From NCBI GenBank assembly GCA_022749755.1, contig CM040441.1:23933475-23997474 (forward strand): 64,000 nucleotides of DNA. Direction: 5' to 3'. Positions 36,501-49,365 of this stretch are shown here, one piece after another. The translations under genes and the position numbers were made by a program. The notes beneath the pieces are model-generated. The model did not search any database, was not told the DNA's origin, and was given only the letters and a program-made list of their open reading frames with translations. Every line of letters begins with the position of its first letter. The first letter of the stretch is position 1. The stretch comes from Azadirachta indica (Eukaryota; Streptophyta; Magnoliopsida; Sapindales; Meliaceae).

Positions 36501-38814
36501 AGAGTGAGCCATTAAGTCCTTATTTCAGTGAATTAATTCCATGACTCTCATTAAATGTGGCTTATATATGCTATTATTTTTTATCTGTTATTGTAGAGGC
36601 TATACTGTGCAGATGCACTCCATCTGGTCAAAAACAAAAGGCTCAACTATTCCAATTTGCTTGGCTACCTTACTTAGCTTGGATGTTAAGTTGAAAAATT
36701 GAAAGTTAGCTTCTATACATTTGGAAATTATTTCACTTAGTACTATATATATTTTGGTTACAATATCTTTGAGATTAGATTAAAAATATCATAAGGAAAT
36801 CAATCTTTAATTATGGTAGTTCTGTATCCACTTTAATATGTAAATCAAGTTCTCCTAATTTTACCTTCCATATATATATATATATATATATATCAACCAC
36901 ACAGTAAGATTACACAGTTAAGACTAGACCAGTTACTTCTCAATTAGGTGGTTGGTAATCGAGGCATTGCAAAACAATTAATATTGTAACCGACAAATAA
37001 TGTAGTTCAAGAAATTCTCATAGAAAGAAAGTATATGGAAGCAAACTACTATACTATATGTCAAAGAACAGGAAATCAAGAAGAGAGATTCATTGACGAA
37101 GTGTAACTATTGCAAGCCTATGTGGTAGCTAGGGATGAAGGTTACAAGCATTTTAAGTTCTCGAACACATATTGAATGTTCAGATATAAGTTTGTAATTA
37201 ATTTTTCCCAATATACATTACACACTATATGTTGTATTCAATTATAACACAATTTTAATTTGCTTGAATGCTACTTGTTAAGTGATCTACTACTCGTACG
37301 ATATTTTCATCCCTTATATTATCTCACTAAATAGTTGATAGCATCTTTTTGGTTTCCTATGAAATATGGAGTTTGCATTAATTAGATTTAGCATCAATGC
37401 AAATCACTAATGAACTTGAATCCTATTAGGTCATTGTATCAAAAGCTAACTTTGGTTCTAAATCTGAACAATATCTAATTCTCGTATCTTGGAACTTGCA
37501 AATGCTGACCTTCATTTCGGACACTTCGCCCGTCCATCGTATACTGACATATATTTGATGCAATTTCAATTTTGGTATATTAAACAAATTAAAGGTATGA
37601 GTTTTACATTTATGCTTTCATTTACTTCTCCCTACTTTGTATCTGTTTATACAGGTAGCGGTGGGTAGGGAAGGTGGACAATTGCCCTCAACTCCCTCAA
37701 CATTTGAAGTTAAGCTTTTGTCATATCCAAAACTGTAGTCCCTAGACCTCTGCTTTTTCTTTAATTTGCCTGTTTAATTCTATAGGCATCTATCTCATTT
37801 TGATCCTTGACATTCTGAAAGTGTAATATACATGCCTCATGCTCACCACAATTGTTCTATGCAGACAAATTTACAAGCGTTCTCCATTGCAATCAAGACT
37901 TCCTCTTTTATCGCAAATTGGCCTAATCTGTCATACGGATTCAACATACTATTGATGACAAAAGTGCTTGGTTTTAGCTCGGAATTGTGTATCTAATAAG
38001 AATACTTCAAATTCACATTGCAGTGTTCGAGTAGTCATGTAATTAAGAGTAGTTAGCATGTGGGATTTCATTGCTGAGGTTATTCCTGGTCGCTTTCATC
38101 TCAAACATATCATCGGTAATGCTACTATGAATCCAATGGCCTTGGGTTTATTAATTAGGACTGACTGAGCTCTTTTGCTTTCGATATTTCTACAACAGTA
38201 AACTATAAAAGAAATTATAGGGAACTAAAAAATGATTCTCCTAAATTTCAATACAATTTCATTGTAAATTGTACAAATTATGGAAGATATTATAAGTGTA
38301 TCTCTACCATGTATATGCATCTGTTACCATAATACTTTATCTGGTTCATGAGCTTAAGCAAAAATATTTGTGTAGCCTCGGAAGGATAACCAGCGCTGAA
38401 TAAGTCAAGAATTAGCTAGTATGTATATATGCAGAATGAATGATGATTCTAATGGTTAGAACAGAGATTCTAATTGCTTATTTCATAGTTAATTAATATA
38501 CAAACATATATATGAACAGACTGATTTTTACATGCATGCAGAGATTGAATGTAGTAATCTAACTAGCTTCTAGCTACTCTTTTCAACTATATATATATAT
38601 ATATTTCTAGCTTAATTTCCACACTATATATGGAGTGATTTTATTGTTTAATTTTTCTTTCTTTTTATACAATATGACAAATATATAAAGACTCGTTAAG
38701 CAGCTTTAGTCTTTAATTTGAAGAGGAAGTTATTATTAGTTAATAAGCTGAGAATCCAATTTGTTAAGTTACGTGTTCAACGTTAAGTACATAAAAATTT
38801 GAAATTTCATGAAT
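33511..38814 (+). repeat. 5.3 kb direct segmental duplication, copy B (copy A at 11683-16794)
   Basis: See copy A for shared landmarks. Copy B has extra sequence near 35700-35930 and lacks copy A sequence around 15180-15420. It contains one further copy of the unrecognised family. 36240-38814 holds no other coding segment that I can support. Confidence 0.85.
34166..35522 (+). pseudogene. Unrecognised local gene family, copy within duplication B
   Basis: The first-exon region at about 34166-34270 reads IAKTKLRPRLPSLKTELQSS, then PIQRSKSCPIPEG in one frame; the family ATG seen in copy A is shifted by deletion. The coiled-coil exon at about 35150-35296 keeps ELLCYVEDCANACISNKA-like coding with interruptions. 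The last exon, 35405-35522, follows TTATAG and reads IVTGKKRREALIVTVKCPSG, then ASYQILLFKGICYYKLV, then TAG. That is the same core as the other three copies without the frameshift of copy A. This is the copy closest to intact at its 3' end. Confidence 0.45.
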
Positions 38815-39643
38815 TATTTTAAGTATGATTAAGTAGAAGATACCTGCAATTTTGAAATTGAAAAGAGTGGTATTCCATACAGCAAGTTAGTTTAGGAAAT
38901 CTTGCTTGTGCATTCAAAAGATAACAACAAACTCCTTAATAACTAAGCCTTACTAAACTAACGAAAATTTGGAGGATCAATAGAAAAGAGATAACACATA
39001 TATGTTACCTATTGTAGTTTCAAACTTGTCCTCCCAATTCTGTACAGATTAATGCCAGCAATTTACAGCTAATTAAGTTACATCGCAACAGAAATTGAAA
39101 ACTTAACAATTAAATTTCTACACATTAATTTCTCTTGATGCGAGGAATTTGATGATTATTGGAAAATATCGATCTCTAAGGTAGTTGAGTTAAGACTTAT
39201 GAAATTGTCGATCTATTTTGCCATTATTATCAAGGCTTCCCTAATTATGGATTTCATTTCATATGGGGTAGGCTTAGTTATTCCATTGCTTGTTCATCTT
39301 GCTTATTCAGCTATAGTCTACCTGAGATTAGAAGACAATAGATTATACTTTTACTTTCTACTTATTCTCCTACTGCACTACTTCAGTTTGTACCAAAGAA
39401 ACTTATCCCATATTCTTCAGCTAGTTCTGCTAGTTGTATAAATAACTAATTAAGGACATATGATGACTAAAACATTTTAATATCGAAAACTTGGTCAATT
39501 CATTACAATCTTAATTTCGATTCTACAATACAGAGTGGTACATAGCAACTTTCATGAATTTTCTCGAACTAAGAACAATAATGCTCTCTAATTAAGAAAA
39601 AGATATCAAGTTCTTGACAAACTAAGAAAGAGATATCAAATAC
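38815..39643. other. Spacer; no gene seen
   Basis: AT-rich sequence right of duplication B. The open frame at 39199-39441 has a hydrophobic low-complexity composition and no splice or homology support. Confidence 0.4.
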
Positions 39644-39880
39644 CTGATAATCATCCAAACTCAGGCAAAGACTTGAATGTTTAATTCCATAATATTCAAG
39701 CAGTATCCTATCCAAAGCTTGCATCTCAAAGTTGGCCCCCAATCATTTTCTCTATCATTGGCTGCAATCACATTTGTTCGAAAAGAAGCTGTAGAATTTG
39801 ACACAGCTCATGCGACACTTGCACTTGAAGAAACCATATTATCTTCAGGCATAAGCTGAGGAATCTCACTAATCACAGTC
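39644..39880 (-). pseudogene. Decayed exon-like fragment, unidentified
   Basis: On the minus strand a stretch reads MVSSSASVA, a stop, NVIAANDRENDWGP, then after a frame change FEMQALDRILLEYYGIKH and LCLSLDDYQ, ending CAG before GTATTTG. The composition is protein-like and the end is donor-like. A frameshift and stop show decay. I cannot name it. Confidence 0.3.
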
Positions 39881-40014
39881 TAATGAGGCAATGCCATTGG
39901 CTCATCAATCACCAACAGTCATTGATATTGACATATCGGAAAGGTCAAGCAACATCTCTTTCATTCATGGCATAGTCATCTAGTCAACACTTATATTTAT
40001 AGCACTTAGTAATA

Positions 40015-40590
40015 ACATAACCATAAATTAAATAAAGAATCTTGATAATTATAAACCAAAGAAAGAGAACAAAATCCCAAGATTAGGATAAATCAATCTA
40101 AAAGAACCTGCAATGCAATCAGATTATAATTACAACATGAAACCTCACTTTTTACCAAGTGACACAAATACCAGACAATAGAATGTCAAACGATGATTAT
40201 ACTCCAAAATCAATAAGAAGAAGAAGAAGTAAAGGAAGAGGATCATTGGCCAAAAAGGCAATAAGACAGCTCGCTGTCACATAATAAAAGCCTGATTGCA
40301 AGAACTTGTAAACCCATAATACAAACAACAGCCATCAAATTCAATCTAGTAGACAAGTAGAGAAGTAAACCTTCGGATTAGGGCTCTCGATTGCTCTCTT
40401 TGGCGGCCTGACGATAACTTAGTAATAGCATCATTTAGTGGTGAAGGCCTACTTTGTGATTAAGCAACCGACTTTACTGTTGAGGAAAATGTGTTTTCCT
40501 ATAGTTTACTAGTAATATACAAGTATTATAATTTAATTTAATTTAATTTAGGGATATCAGCGAAAATCTGGACCAGCCCAGGTTTTAATG
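40015..40590 (-). pseudogene. Remnant of the unrecognised family, direct copy of 4333-4915
   Basis: Shares with 4333-4915 the segments CCAAAATCAATAAGA, GGCCAAAAAGGCAATA and AGACAAGTAGAGAAGTAAACC. The minus-strand exon-like end near 40440-40377 has the family donor (AAG then GTTTAC). Only first-exon and intron sequence is left. Confidence 0.45.
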
Positions 40591-41479
40591 AATCCTCACC
40601 TGTAACCTGAACTGAAAAGGCATAAAAAAATTAATTAATTATGATAATGAACTAAACTATGAGCACAAGGTTAATTATATTTAACAAAGAATTATAAGTT
40701 AATATAATTTATTTATTTCTCTATTGTGTAGAGATATTATCAAGTTCCTCACTTGAGGTTGGAATATATCAGCCAAATAAAAAAATGAGGAATGTATCAT
40801 TAGCCTCCCCTACCATTATGTTGACTTGTTAGACTGTGAAATTGAAGGATAAAAATGTAAATAATTCATTATGTGATTTTTGTTTTACTGTTTGAAGAAA
40901 ACTAATCTTTTTATGTCTAATTGTTTAGAACTTTTTGTTGACATGTACAGCTTAGGAGGCTTATTGAGGACGCATGCTACTTTAATTATTTGGTAGTATA
41001 TATTGTTGTAAAATTAACTTAATTGTATTGATTTAATTTGCAATATTATATATGTATATTTACACAATAAATTAATTAGATTCTTAACTTGTTAACTAAT
41101 AATACTAACTATTCAAATTAGAGACTAGAACAACACTCAGCGTGTCTTTATTCATTAATTTTTCATGCTATATATACATATATATATATATAAGAAGAAA
41201 GAAAAACAATAAAATTATTCCATATATGAATGTGGAAATTGAGTTAGAAATATATATATCCAACTTAAAGAGTCATAATTTAAGCATGTCTATTTGTATA
41301 TATAATATTCAATAGAGATGAATGAATATAATAATTTCTAATTAACATATATTAGTAATGTAAGAGAGAAAATTTAATAAATGTAGTAACTCTTACTAGT
41401 GTCATACTTGAACAATCATAGAATTTATTATATATATTAACTAGATAGAACCCGTGAATTAGTTTATATGAAAAGAATG
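40591..41479. other. Intergenic, AT-rich; no gene seen
   Basis: Begins where homology to 4333-4915 ends. Contains TA-rich tracts near 41170-41190. Confidence 0.5.
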
Positions 41480-43080
41480 CTAACATATAGTGTGATATAG
41501 TGTGTAATGTATATTGAGAAAACTAGATTAATTACAAACTTAGATCTGAACATTCAACATGTAGTATAGTAGTCATACTTTTTGAATGGATCTCTCTCCT
41601 TAATTTCCTATTCTAATTTGATATATAGTATAGTAGTTTGCTTCCATATACATACATATACATATATATATATATGCTCACATTCTTTTAAGAACTACAT
41701 TTCACCTTGAAGTGCCTACTCTTACTCTGTTGTTGTTTCCCTTTCCTAAGCTAGCTCATCAAATGCATCCGTGATCAGAAAGCCTCATCTCCATTGCTAA
41801 AGCAAAGGAATGATAATTACTTTTATCAATGATAATTTTCCATTTATTTTGTCCAATAAAGATGATAATAAATCACAATGAGAAGACTACTAATAATTTA
41901 CTTCAAAATTAAAGCTATATATTGAAATTTAAGTTAAAAAACAGAAAGATTAGTAAAGCCCCAATTTGTTTGCTCTATTTTTAAAAGATGCTTTATGCTC
42001 CAGACAAGAAATGACCCCCCCACTACACCAAAAAAAAAAAATAGAAAGAATGAATGAAATGATAGGCTAAAAACACTACTTTCTCTACTCCTCAATAGTA
42101 GGGAACAGAGCATATGGGCACTCTTCAAATAACCTAAACAGTGAAATGGAATAAGTTAGTTATATCAATAGTGCCTACACAAAAAACAAAGTAATATCCA
42201 ATTGCATATGATATATACATAATACCGTGGACTAAATACATACATTGCTATAAGTGCCTACATATACCAAACTGAGCAAAGCAATAAATAGAAGAAACAT
42301 ACATATTTTCAATATGTCCCTACAAGTGTCATCTATGCAAAATGTCCTCACAAGTCACAACAACTAGGTTCATAACATTGTCTAAAATACTTAATTACCC
42401 TATTGCTAGTGAACTGGAAACATTTATTAATCCTACTTGAAACATTTATAACTGATTTTGTAATGAAATAAGGACTCACTCACTCATGCACTTTGATTGG
42501 AGCCCCTTGTCTTTACCATCTCCTTCCCTTACTCTGCTAAACATATTTGATTGATTCATAGCATATGAAATAATATGTAGAGATGTGCATGAATGCTAGA
42601 AATAGTCATTACAATAATGGAGTGACTAGCAACAATAACAACAACACTGATACTTCTTCATTTATATTGATATTCCTTCTTTCACGCAATTATATCTCCT
42701 TGTTAGTTTGCGTGATAAAATTAATAGATGGTTATTGTTTATGACAAATAAACTCATGTATTAATCTTTTTTAGCTAGCCATTTCGATGGAAGTACTTAG
42801 TCTATCAAAGAAGGATTATTCAAAGCTTTCAAAACATTGGCAATCATAATGTCTTTAAACAAGATTAACAAAACATGGCAAGGCAAGTAGTAGAGCAACA
42901 ACTAAATGCATGACTGAAATTCTAAACAATAATTAAGACCCTCTACTGCTTTTCTCTTTGGTATAAAGTTCAAGTTCATAAAAGAATCTTTTGACAAGCA
43001 GAATAAAATATAACAGAAATTTAATGAAATATATCTCTACAACAGTTACAATAAGGAGCAACATTTGTTTCAGGATAACA
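41480..43080 (-). repeat. Inverted copy of 13660-15010 (and of 35930-37210 in duplication B)
   Basis: The reverse complement matches in order. The TATATAGTATAGTAGTTTGC segment at 41620 matches 14825, the AAATAAGGACTCACTCACT segment at 42465 matches 14255, and the TAGCCATTTC/ATGGCAAGGCAAG segments at 42775-42890 match 13800-13900. A run of 11 A at 42030 and unrelated sequence at 41750-42430 interrupt it. Confidence 0.7.
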
Positions 43081-43984
43081 TACACATTTTTATAATGATT
43101 TTTCTAAAAGCTCTTGCATACTCGCTTGCTAGTTTCAGTCTGCCTTGACATTATCAGAAGAACGGCTCTAGTTCTCGACTAGTTTATATAGGGATGGGCA
43201 ATTCTTTTCTTTATAAGAAATCTTAAACTAGCAACAAACTCTCTAAACTTAACTAAATCATTTTTTCTAGAGTTTGAGGTAAATTCAAATAGGGTGACAG
43301 AATGAAATGACTTATACAAATACTGACAATCAACCATGACCAATGCATGCTCCACAACAAAAACAATGATGCAACAATTAATGATATTGATATTCTTTCA
43401 TGCAATTATTTTTGTTAGCTTGTCTTTAATTGGCAGTAAAATTGAAAGTGAAGAAGAAAAGGAAACTTGACTTCGAGTATATACACTATTAGGGCATTTG
43501 TTTCTCAAACCAACTAGCAACGCATGTGGAACCATTTTTTAACTTCCAAGAATATCTAATTAGACAGTAGGAGCACAACAACAAAAGATTCATATACACT
43601 AAACTAATCAAATTGACTACTAACTACTATTAGTACTTTACTCTTAATGGCTACCAGAAAAAAATCATATGCATTGAATTAAACGATATTATATACAAAA
43701 GCTACCAAACAATAGAAGCTGTAAATCTCAAATTGATGAGTATCCTAACTGAGACAAACCTTCTCAAGAGCTCTACCTTAAGACAGCATCATCAAAAGCT
43801 AAAAAAAGTCATATATATAAAAGCAACAAATGTCAAAACTAATCTGCAATATAGAGAATGTTTAGTCCTTCATGTGAAGTAGTTGGGCCAATATCTGCTA
43901 TTTCATTAATAACCTCGAACAAAAGAATCTAAATTCTGAATTTTCAACAACTTTATCAATAATAAAACACAAACTAGTAGAGAT

Positions 43985-44960
43985 AATTGTAGAAAAGAAT
44001 ATTAATACCGTTGTTGAATAGTTGTTCCTTTTTGTGGCCAACGCAACAATTATCTACATATGGACTATCAATATTTATACACATTTATACATTGACACCA
44101 TGTTTTGTGTAGAACAAAAGTTGATCTCTAAACCAAGTAACCTCTTTTATGTAATATGTCATCTCTTTCAGCCATTACCATAATCCTATTACCAAAGATC
44201 AATTCAAAAAGATTAAAAAAAAAAGGCGAAATCCACCTATTAAATAAAGACTTGAAAATTCTCAAATACCAAAAAGAAATAAAACCATAATTGTAATAAA
44301 ATCATGAAAACATCATTTGACTCAATAATGTTGCCAAGTGATACAAGTATCAAACAATAGAAAATCAAGCTATAATTACACTTAGAACCAACAAGAAGTA
44401 CGAGAAGGAAATTATCAGTCAAATAAGAATAACTAGCACGTAAAAAACCAAATCTAATAATGACAAGAACTGCAAGTGTAAACCCATAAATATAAACAAA
44501 AGCCATCAAATTCAACCAATCTAGAAATCTTTATCTAATACAGAATTAGAAAATATAAAATAACATGTGAGAACTTTGAAATGTACACTAAAAAGAAGAG
44601 AACGAAACCTCGAGATTAGGGCAAAAACTAGAAGCCTTTTGGGTTGGAGAACGTATGGAATTTGCTACTCTCCTCTTGGGCAGTCTTGATGGCAAATTAG
44701 TTGAAAATAAGTCAACGATGGAGTCACAGGACACTTGAATTCTTAGGCCGAAGGCGAAGGATAATGGTAGAAAATGGGGTGTTGGTGTAGTGTGTTTTCT
44801 TGCGGTGGACTATGGTTCCTTGGCAGAGGAAGGATTAAGAGAAAAGAAGCATTTGTGGGAACTAGAAGAGGTAGAGGTGGTGTATGGACGATGGTGGAGA
44901 TGGGAGACGAAGATGATTTAATGGCTTCACTTTCTGAAATTAAGCTAGAAAGGAATTGAA
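43985..44960 (-). pseudogene. Unrecognised local gene family, minus-strand copy (partner of 10680-11214)
   Basis: The first exon, near 44925-44600, reads KSSSSPISTIVHTPPLPLLV in one frame and ends CTCGAG before GTTTCG. Its middle has stops. The coiled-coil exon, about 44170-44010, keeps the landmarks of 11045-11214 (ATGGCTGAAAGAGATGAC, ATTCAACAACG then GTATT) but is frame-shifted. The last exon was not found below it. This copy forms the inner part of the large inverted duplication. Confidence 0.4.
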
Positions 44961-46625
44961 TTGAATTGTTGTTTGGTTTGCTTTGTGGGAGGGAGAGGGA
45001 ATTAAATTGGGGGTTAGGGTTCTATAGCTTCAACGAAAACTAATTAATTTTGAATCCATATTTGAATTTGAGCCCACTCGGATTAGACCCTGATCCGCAT
45101 TAATTTCATTATTTTGTTATTGTTAATTGATACTTATGTTTTATGTTAAATGAGTTTATAAAACCAAGAAATATATATATTTCAAATTATACCGTCTTTT
45201 TAATAAAATAACTTCAATATTAGTATTATATTTAATTCGTAAACAAATGTTTCAACAAAATAATTTATAAACCATTGAATATTTTATGAATACTTTAAAT
45301 GTTATTGATTCTTTAACATGAAAATTATTATTAATTTGTAATAAATATTTTAGCTTATCGTTCATAGTTTTTGTTAATGATTGACTAGTTGAGTTACTAG
45401 TTGTGCACTTATTAACTAATAATGATCAAATTTCTAAAGCACTTTATATTATATTAAACAAAAATTATTATTACTTTATGAAATGTTTATGGTCATACTT
45501 ATAATTTGTTAAATACTTTTTAAACTTATAAGTTTTATTTAATTATTTATATCATCATAATGTTTACATGTGTAATTTATTTAGTGCAATTAGTTATTTT
45601 TTTATCCTATTTTTGTCAAATTAATTTCACCCAAATACATACGCATGTTATTTTATTTATATATGTTTTCAATTTAATTCTCATTTTTACTTGTGTTACA
45701 TGAATGCTTTCATAGAATTTCTTGAGTTAGTAATTTAATTGATGTTATATTGGTATTGACCTTGATTACCTTTCTATTTTAGTGATTATATGTTTTAACT
45801 GGCAACAATACCCAACATGAAAAAAAAATTCAAAAACCTTAAATCCTAAATTTATATCGTTTAAACCCTCTCTACTTAATTATTTTTCCATTTAAGTAGT
45901 TACCAGATTTAACTATTAGAATGCATAAATGGCATAAGATAATTTTAGTCAAAACAAAAATAATAATTACGGTAAGAGAGAAACCCTAGTTAAATGATTA
46001 ACAAAACTAAAACTATCTACCATGTTCATTATTCATGTTTGCATTGAAATGAAAATGGGAGAAATTGAGCGCAAAAATCGTTATATATACAACCTAAATT
46101 TGACTAAATTTATAGTGATTTTAATTAAAATTTTAAGAATTAGAGATTACGACTACTAAGAATTGAATAATCAAAACTTTTAACTTGTTTTAATTTTTCT
46201 TTTTTATTTTTGTTGGTTTGAATCCTATGTTTTGTTTTTATCCTTGTTATTGTATATATTTTGTGAATATTTTAATTTCTAAAGTTTAATTTAGCCAAAT
46301 GATTTGGTGGATTTAGTTTTTACTTATTACATGATTTGAAAAAGGGGCATGTATAATAAGATTTGTATTTTGGTGAATATTTATTATTACATATATTTAG
46401 TGAAATTTGATTTCAAAAGTTTAATTTAACAAAATGGGTAACGAAGGTTTGGTGGATTTTGTCTTTTACTAATTGCTATGAAAAAAGAAAAGGGCAAGAT
46501 TAATAAGATTTCATATACTAATAATTTATATTTATTTATTATATAAAAAATTCAATCATTCAAGTGTGTCATTATATTCTAAAAAAGTTAGTTGATACTG
46601 TTTTAAGTTAGATAATCCAATTATA
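43985..46625 (-). repeat. Right arm of the large inverted duplication (partner 8455-11230)
   Basis: Reverse-complement alignment with 8455-11230 (landmarks given there). 44960-46625 is AT-rich and has no gene. Confidence 0.7.
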
Positions 46626-47495
46626 AGTTATAATGTATTGCACAATTGATCATTTTGTAATTTGAAATTTAAATAACTTAAAGGTAATTAAAAAATATCA
46701 TATATTCTCTTAATGTTGCGTGAATAGATGTTTCTTGAAATTTAAAAAGATAAATGGATAATAAAGTAAGATGTTATTATTTTTATATCTATTAATTGAT
46801 TTGTTAGGTTGTTATTATTTTTGTGTTAAAATTTAGTAAAATAACAAAATAAGAAATATTTTTTTTAACTTAAATAATTTACTCTCCATTATTTACAATA
46901 TACTAAGAACTAAAAATTAAAATTATTTGCAATTATAACAATTTTAATTAAAAATATTAAAAAAGATAATTTTGATTCTTTTTCTTGGTAATAAAAAAAA
47001 TAAAAAATTATTTGTTAATTCACAATTTTAAATTAATAAGCTGACATATATTTATATTTTTTAAATTTGATTAAAAGGAAAACTATTAAACATATTCATT
47101 TTTTTACTTGTTTATTTAACTAACAATTGTTGTTGTTAAAAAGGTTTTTAGTTTATAAATGAAAACCTGAATAATTCTCTGTGAAAACAAATAATTTTTT
47201 AAATAAGAAAATGTGCAAACTTTTAATTAAATTTTTTTCTTATATTCTTATGTAAGTTTATCTAATAAATTTTTTTTACTTGTTTATATGAAGCTACACT
47301 AATAATACTTCTTTTAATCTTCCATTCCCAGCCTTAATAAAACCATATATTGTTTTAATTATCAACTATACACAAAAAGGAAAAAAAAATTGTATATTTA
47401 TGCTTTTTTTTTTATAATAAAGTAAAAAATTACAATTATTGTTTTTCATTCAACTGAGTTCAATGAGAACATTATGCAGGCTCTTATTTTTTTTT
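46626..47495. other. AT-rich sequence left of the gap; no gene seen
   Basis: Low-complexity A/T runs only, ending in a T run directly at the gap. Confidence 0.6.
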
Positions 47496-47595
47496 NNNNN
47501 NNNNNNNNNNNNNNNNNNNNNNNNNNNNNNNNNNNNNNNNNNNNNNNNNNNNNNNNNNNNNNNNNNNNNNNNNNNNNNNNNNNNNNNNNNNNNNN
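47496..47595. other. Assembly gap (100 N)
   Basis: Exactly 100 N. The round number suggests a gap of unknown true size, so left-right linkage here depends on scaffolding. Confidence 0.98.
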
Positions 47596-48860
47596 TCGTA
47601 ATTCTCGAATTTCGCGTGAAATGTCGGTGAAGTAAGACATGGAATCGGTATACTATCAATAGACACCTCTGTCACTGATGGACCGTGCTTACGCTTCCTC
47701 CCCTGATGTCGCTTTCCCTACAAAAGGTTACACGAGAATATTAGATAAAACCAAATTTATATCCCTTATATAGTATAAATGTCACGTAAAAAGCAAAAAA
47801 TTAGTAAGTTAAAAATATAAATATCCATATATTGTTGTACCTTCTTCGGCCTATTCGGGGTCGTCGGCGTCTTTTGTTGAGTTGGTGATGCATAAGGAGT
47901 CAAATGTGAATCACGCGTGATAAGGGCATCCATGCCAATGTGACCTCTATATTCATCCTTTGAAGGGCCAACAATATCTAAAAGTTAAAGTGCATAAGAA
48001 TGTTGAAACTCCTCCTCTGTAGGCTTTAACCATAGTATTATCATTGTGGCTATAAGAGGAGGAAAAAAAAAAAAAACATAATTTAGTGTCAGAATTAGTA
48101 TAAAATAGTGATACACAATTAATAGATTATCAATTCTTATGTATAACATTGCACACTGTCTCAGCTTTAAAAATCAAAGTATCCAACAGTTTGGATCTAA
48201 CATACCTCGTCAGAGACTCCCAACGTAGCATGCATAGCAAACGGTTATTGGTACACTATCTGAACACAGACCCTGCTGTCAATACAACCTCATAAATCCA
48301 CATCTGTTGATAGTTAACATAAATTTAGCATTAAGAGAGATAAAAGGTGTAGAAGTTCCATACATTTAAGTGTTATTCTATAACTAAAATGTTATGAGAA
48401 ACCATTCAAAATTATACTTATTTACATGCTTTTTCCCCTTTACTTTAGCCCTTTTTTCTTAAACCTTAAAATGCACGGCCTTACCTGTTAACACTCGACT
48501 CAATGAACAATACATATATCGCCAAGCTGCAGAACCCCACGGATATCTATTGAACTCATCCAGGTTATCAATAATCTATAACATCCATATGTTTTACTGA
48601 TATCTGGATTCCCTGCCAATAAGAATACGCTTCAGTAGAAAGAATAATGACAACTTCACTACATCCATGTCATCAATAGTCCTTAAGTCTAGACCATTGT
48701 AAACTTGGTTAACAATATCTAAATCGTAACTGTCCTGTCCACCAAAATATAAGTCTCTAAGTCGATTACTCTTTACCTCAACATCTAGAAATGGCCCAAA
48801 ATTCATGCTTGTCATCAACCCAAACTCTATGCATGAAAACCTGGTCTAGATGTCTAATTG
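47596..48860 (-). pseudogene. Fragment of a DUF1985/Ulp1-type transposon gene
   Basis: In plants DUF1985 proteins, often fused to a Ulp1-like C48 protease, are carried by Mutator-like and related elements. The minus strand at about 48850-48594 reads MEFGLMTSMNFGPFLDVEVK, then DLDIVNQVYNGLDL, then DVVKLSLFFLLKRILIGRES. A piece at 48570-48480 reads LDEFNRYPWGSAAWRYMYCS. Another at 48240-48140 has SLTRYVRSKLLDTLIFKAE, and one at 48050-47990 has LKPTEEEFQHSYAL. The order and spacing match this family (EFxLxTGL-like start, then xxFNxYPWG). A further piece at 47980-47840 has EYRGHIGMDALI. Stops and splice-like gaps separate the pieces, and the gap cuts the downstream end, where a protease domain would lie. 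Confidence 0.65.
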
Positions 48861-49099
48861 TCACTATCACATTTAATTTGTAAATCTTTTAAGTGTGACA
48901 ATGATGACACTTTGATGGAAAAATGATCTTTCATACTGATCTTCAGGAAACAACAGCAACCATTGTCTCCTACAGTGGGATAATTATATGAAATTGATGC
49001 CAATATTATAAAGAGCATACACAATTCAATGATTCTTTGATTTATCATCCGAATACATCCATTCATGCATCTATGCACAGTAATAGCTATCATCTGAAT

Positions 49100-49365
49100 C
49101 CATCAATTTGTGCATCCATGCATTATATATCAAAGAAAGTATTTCCAAGCATTGTAATCCATTTACTTCAAACTCAACAATGATATTAACAAATTTATAT
49201 AAACATAGGGCAACATATAATGCTTATGTTTATTCTATATAACTTTTGACAAATTATTATTACAATACAAAATAAATCTACATAACAATAACAAATGACA
49301 CTATCAAGATATAAAAATAAATAAATAAATAAATCCATAAATAAAAGAGTTTTTTGCACATTCGG
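49100..49365. other. Spacer upstream of the transposon gene fragment; no gene
   Basis: AT-rich with an ATAAATAAATAAATAAAT run near 49315-49334. Confidence 0.5.

Noticed and set aside
47439..47675. Open frames that cross the N gap
   Set aside because: They consist mainly of unknown bases.
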